The notes below the pieces were generated by a model. The model was not told where the DNA came from, ran no database searches, and saw only the letters and a program-made list of their open reading frames with translations. From NCBI GenBank assembly GCA_029051965.1, contig JAIDJZ010000185.1:1-7744 (forward strand): a stretch of DNA of 7,744 bases. The letters run 5' to 3'. Source of the DNA: Paramuribaculum sp. Lineage in GTDB: Bacteria; Bacteroidota; Bacteroidia; Bacteroidales; Muribaculaceae. This document shows positions 4,947 through 7,744 of the stretch, one piece after another (position 1 is the first letter of the stretch; each line of letters begins with the position of its first letter). The translations under genes were made by a program, and so were the position numbers.

Positions 4947-7703
4947 TTAGAAATTGATTTTAAGTTTGCAGCTGTAGGTGCGGCCGAATGAATAGAACAC
5001 TCGGTTCACGTTGTACCATGTGCCGACTTCGCCGAGAGCCGACTGAGCCTGAGTCACATAGTTGTAGTTGCAGAGGTTGTTGACATTTCCGTAGACTGTT
5101 GCGTCGAGCGCACCGATCTTGAAGGTGTAGCTGGCGTTCAGGTCAAGCTGGTTGCCCCAGGGAATTCTCCAGGGAGTTCCGGGCTTGAGCACTTTGCCGT
5201 TGGAAAGGTTCGACGAGTTGACCGAGATGTCGCTGTAGTTGCGGTCATAGACAGTCCAGTCAGCACCGATACGGAAGCCCTTGAAGGGACGGAATGTCAC
5301 TCCGAGAGCGGCAGTTGTCTGAGCCGATCCTGAAACCTTCACGCCTTTCTGTTCGAGTGTTGCGTGGAGATGATCCTCGGCCATGATTCCGGAAGCAATC
5401 GTTCCGTCGAGTTTTGAGAGCGGAGCGCCGTTCTGGTTATAGAAATAACCGGTTGCGTTCGAGTCCCAGATCCAGTCGCCGAGCGAAATCATCGCGTCGA
5501 AGTCAAGCCACTTGAAAGGTTTGTATTTTGCCGAAAGTTCGACACCCATGTGGCGTGCGTCGACACCCGACATTGCGAAATAGTAGTAGTTCGAACCATC
5601 CTGAGCGATTGCCGGGTCGATCTGTTCGCCACGGCTCATCGTGCGGTCCATCCACTTTGTATAATAACCATTGAGTTCGATGGCGAGTTTCGGCGAATGA
5701 TAGCCGTAGCCGAATTCAAACGAGCCGACCTTTTCGTTGAGCGCGTCGGGGTTGGTGATGTTCGAACGCTGGGCACTCAGGAAGACGCCATAGGAGAAGA
5801 AGGGAGCGCGGGAGATGAAACCTCCGTTGAAGAACACATTGTTGTGGCGGTCGATGTTATAGTTGACACCACCCTTGATTGTTCCGCCGAGGAAGTTCTT
5901 GGTTTCCGAACGAGAATGTTCTGCATCGTAGTAGTAGAAGTCTTTTCTCCAGTAGGTGTTGTTGTTGAGCGCACCTGCGAGAACGAGATTGAGTTTCTTG
6001 TCGAGAAGCGTATACTCGGCCTGGCCGTAGACACCTTCCTGACACACGAAACCGTCATAGTTACGGTTCACGACGTCACCGACATGAAGCTTTTCATAGA
6101 CCCAGTTGAGGTCGTTCTTGTTGTGGACAGCATTGTTATAGGGCTGCACATTGCTGCGGTTGGCGTTGTCGATGTAGTATTCACCGCCGAAGAGGTCATC
6201 GATGACGGTCTTGTGATGACCGACATAGTAGCGGAGGTCGAGACCGCCGGTGAGGCTCAGAGAAGTTCCGTTGGTGAAATCCATACGCTTCTTGTAGCTC
6301 GAGATAAGACCGTAGGTCGAATGGCTGTTGAGCTGCTTGCCGATGACCATGTTCGAACCGGTTGTCGATGCGGCGTTCATCTCTTCGACCGCTGCGTAGT
6401 CATAATAACCTTCCGGAGTGCGGAACTGCATGTTGAGGGTACCGTTGTTGGCACCATACCATGAAGAAGAGTAAGATGTCGAGTTTCCTTCCGCATCATA
6501 GACCGTGCGGCCGAGGCCGGTGCGGCCACCGCCGGAAGTGATCGAAAGATAGAACGAAGTCGAGAGCGACTGCGATTCGTCGATCTGCCAGATGTGATTG
6601 AGAGCGATCTGGGGTTTGTGGTAGAAGTTATGGTTCGAGTTGTAGACCTGTCCGTTTTTGCGGAATCCATAGGTCGGGTTATAGCGATAGGGGCTCTGGC
6701 CGGCCATGTAGTCACGGACACTCTGCCAGCCTTCGATTGTCAGACCATTGTTATAGTTGCGCTGGTCGTGCCACTGCGGAGCACCGAAACCGGTCAGACC
6801 GATCTGATGAGACGCGTTGATGCGCTTTGTCAGGTTGAAGAACCACGAATAGGAGTCGTAGGCAGTTCCCTGAATATAACCGTCCGCCCACTTGCGTGCA
6901 CCGAGAACAGTGAGTGCCCAGCCGTTTTTCATAAGGCCGGTCGAGAATTTCATTCCGATCTGATTGAGGCCGTCGTTGCCCATTCCGTACCAAACCGAAC
7001 CACCTTTTTCAACGTCGATCGTGCGGGTCGTGATGTTGATTGTTCCTCCGATCGAGGGTGTGGACACGATTGTCGCGCCGAGACCGCGCTGGGTCTGGAT
7101 CGACGATGCGACATCGGAAAGGTTGGCCCAGTTGCTCATGTAGACGCCGCCCCATTCCATGTCGTTGACCGGAATACCATTGATGAGCATTGCCACATTT
7201 TCGCTCTGGAAACCGCGCATACGGGTCTTGGCATCACCGTAACCGCCACCTTCGCTACGGGTGTACACACCGGGCGTTGTCTTCAGGATCTCAAGGAGTT
7301 CCTGGTTACCGAGCTTAAACTCGATTTCCTGGGCCGACACTGTCGACATTGCGACAGGAGTCTCGCGGGTCTTACCTACCGACTGGGTGACCACGACGTC
7401 TGAAAGCATGGCCGCCGACGGTTCGAGTCTGACAGTGCCGATGTTTGCGCTTGCGGCAACAGTCAGAGATTTATAGCCGATAAAGCTGATTTGCAACTGT
7501 TTCGTACCTTGAGGCACGGAAAGTTTAAACCGGCCGTCAACATCTGTGGTTGTTCCGACGGAGGCTTTTCCAGCCACTGTTACCGACGCTCCTGCCATAG
7601 GCTCATCGGATTCGTCAACCACCACACCGGTACACACAAAATTGGCAGCCATTGCAATGCAGGCCAGCCAGATGGTGCAGGTTAAGGTCAGAAGTCTCTT
7701 CAT
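4947..7703 (-). CDS. TonB-dependent outer-membrane receptor with carboxypeptidase-regulatory-like domain
   Basis: TonB-dependent receptors are 22-strand outer-membrane barrels that import scarce ligands using the proton motive force relayed by TonB. The 918-residue protein starts at the ATG at 7703 with a signal peptide (residues 1 to about 20, ending AMAA). Residues 22-94 form a CarboxypepD_reg-like beta domain (GVVVDESDEPMAGASVTVAG, then TDVDGRFKL). A TonB-box-like DVVVTQS lies at 102-108. The plug spans about 105-228 (ELLEILKTTPGVYTR, RMRGFQSENVAMLINGIPVN, and SIGGTINITTR at its end). The barrel fills the rest and ends in a terminal Phe (KLKINF). The protein is shorter than most SusC transporters and its partner is not SusD, so a glycan substrate is not implied; the ligand cannot be read from sequence. 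The barrel is rich in Tyr, Asn and Trp. Upstream (7704-7744) is A/T-rich with no convincing -7 box, so the promoter probably lies outside the window. Confidence 0.95.
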   Translation of the reverse strand: MKRLLTLTCTIWLACIAMAANFVCTGVVVDESDEPMAGASVTVAGKASVGTTTDVDGRFKLSVPQGTKQLQISFIGYKSLTVAASANIGTVRLEPSAAMLSDVVVTQSVGKTRETPVAMSTVSAQEIEFKLGNQELLEILKTTPGVYTRSEGGGYGDAKTRMRGFQSENVAMLINGIPVNDMEWGGVYMSNWANLSDVASSIQTQRGLGATIVSTPSIGGTINITTRTIDVEKGGSVWYGMGNDGLNQIGMKFSTGLMKNGWALTVLGARKWADGYIQGTAYDSYSWFFNLTKRINASHQIGLTGFGAPQWHDQRNYNNGLTIEGWQSVRDYMAGQSPYRYNPTYGFRKNGQVYNSNHNFYHKPQIALNHIWQIDESQSLSTSFYLSITSGGGRTGLGRTVYDAEGNSTSYSSSWYGANNGTLNMQFRTPEGYYDYAAVEEMNAASTTGSNMVIGKQLNSHSTYGLISSYKKRMDFTNGTSLSLTGGLDLRYYVGHHKTVIDDLFGGEYYIDNANRSNVQPYNNAVHNKNDLNWVYEKLHVGDVVNRNYDGFVCQEGVYGQAEYTLLDKKLNLVLAGALNNNTYWRKDFYYYDAEHSRSETKNFLGGTIKGGVNYNIDRHNNVFFNGGFISRAPFFSYGVFLSAQRSNITNPDALNEKVGSFEFGYGYHSPKLAIELNGYYTKWMDRTMSRGEQIDPAIAQDGSNYYYFAMSGVDARHMGVELSAKYKPFKWLDFDAMISLGDWIWDSNATGYFYNQNGAPLSKLDGTIASGIMAEDHLHATLEQKGVKVSGSAQTTAALGVTFRPFKGFRIGADWTVYDRNYSDISVNSSNLSNGKVLKPGTPWRIPWGNQLDLNASYTFKIGALDATVYGNVNNLCNYNYVTQAQSALGEVGTWYNVNRVFYSFGRTYSCKLKINF

Positions 7704-7744
7704 AAGATTTTAATTAGGTAAATAATTGATTATGATTGGTTAAT

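Noticed and set aside
5550..6464. 304-codon open frame on the plus strand
   Set aside because: It is fully antisense to the receptor gene's barrel region. Its Val/Asp/Glu-rich composition is what codon bias of the opposite strand produces, and I see no domain or promoter.
6594..7403. 269-codon open frame on the plus strand
   Set aside because: It is antisense to the receptor plug and early barrel, whose domain matches are clear; no recognisable protein features.
2884..7703. Canonical SusC/SusD polysaccharide utilisation pair
   Set aside because: The receptor is shorter than typical SusC, and the lipoprotein is a repeat- and beta-rich protein without SusD-like helical features. No glycoside hydrolase or sulfatase gene is in the window.

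Overview
The window looks like chromosomal DNA of a Bacteroidales bacterium, probably a Muribaculaceae-like gut commensal; the family is inferred. The evidence is two promoter -7 boxes of the Bacteroidetes TAnnTTTG type, A/T-rich leaders without Shine-Dalgarno sequences, a lipoprotein with acidic residues after the lipid cysteine, and a TonB-dependent receptor with a carboxypeptidase-regulatory-like N-terminal domain. All four genes are on the minus strand, so transcription runs from high to low coordinates.

In transcription order: (1) 7703-4947 encodes a 918-residue TonB-dependent outer-membrane receptor. Only 26 bases later, 4920-2884 encodes a 678-residue lipoprotein. The two form a likely bicistronic uptake operon. 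The lipoprotein is not recognisably SusD. It carries several degenerate copies of one module around a beta-rich, OB-fold-like centre. A perfect 16-bp tandem duplication covers its stop codon, and a 19-bp inverted repeat at 2656-2694 ends the unit.

(2) 2656-2449 is the promoter and leader of metK. It holds a TAACTTTG -7 box, then a compact pseudoknot-forming RNA resembling the SAM-II riboswitch (2556-2609), then a terminator-like hairpin with a U7 run (2477-2507). MetK (2448-1123) makes S-adenosylmethionine, so this reads as product feedback on SAM synthesis. It is the most interesting regulatory element here.

(3) 1122-899 is the metK-ppiD intergenic region, with a good Bacteroidetes promoter and a structured leader. 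(4) 898 to the window edge is the N-terminal part of a membrane-anchored SurA/PpiD-type peptidyl-prolyl isomerase, a periplasmic folding factor cut off by the window.

The receptor-lipoprotein pair and the folding factor are all envelope functions, while metK is housekeeping. I see no mobile element, CRISPR array, tRNA or rRNA. The long plus-strand open frames lie antisense to the real genes and look like shadows.
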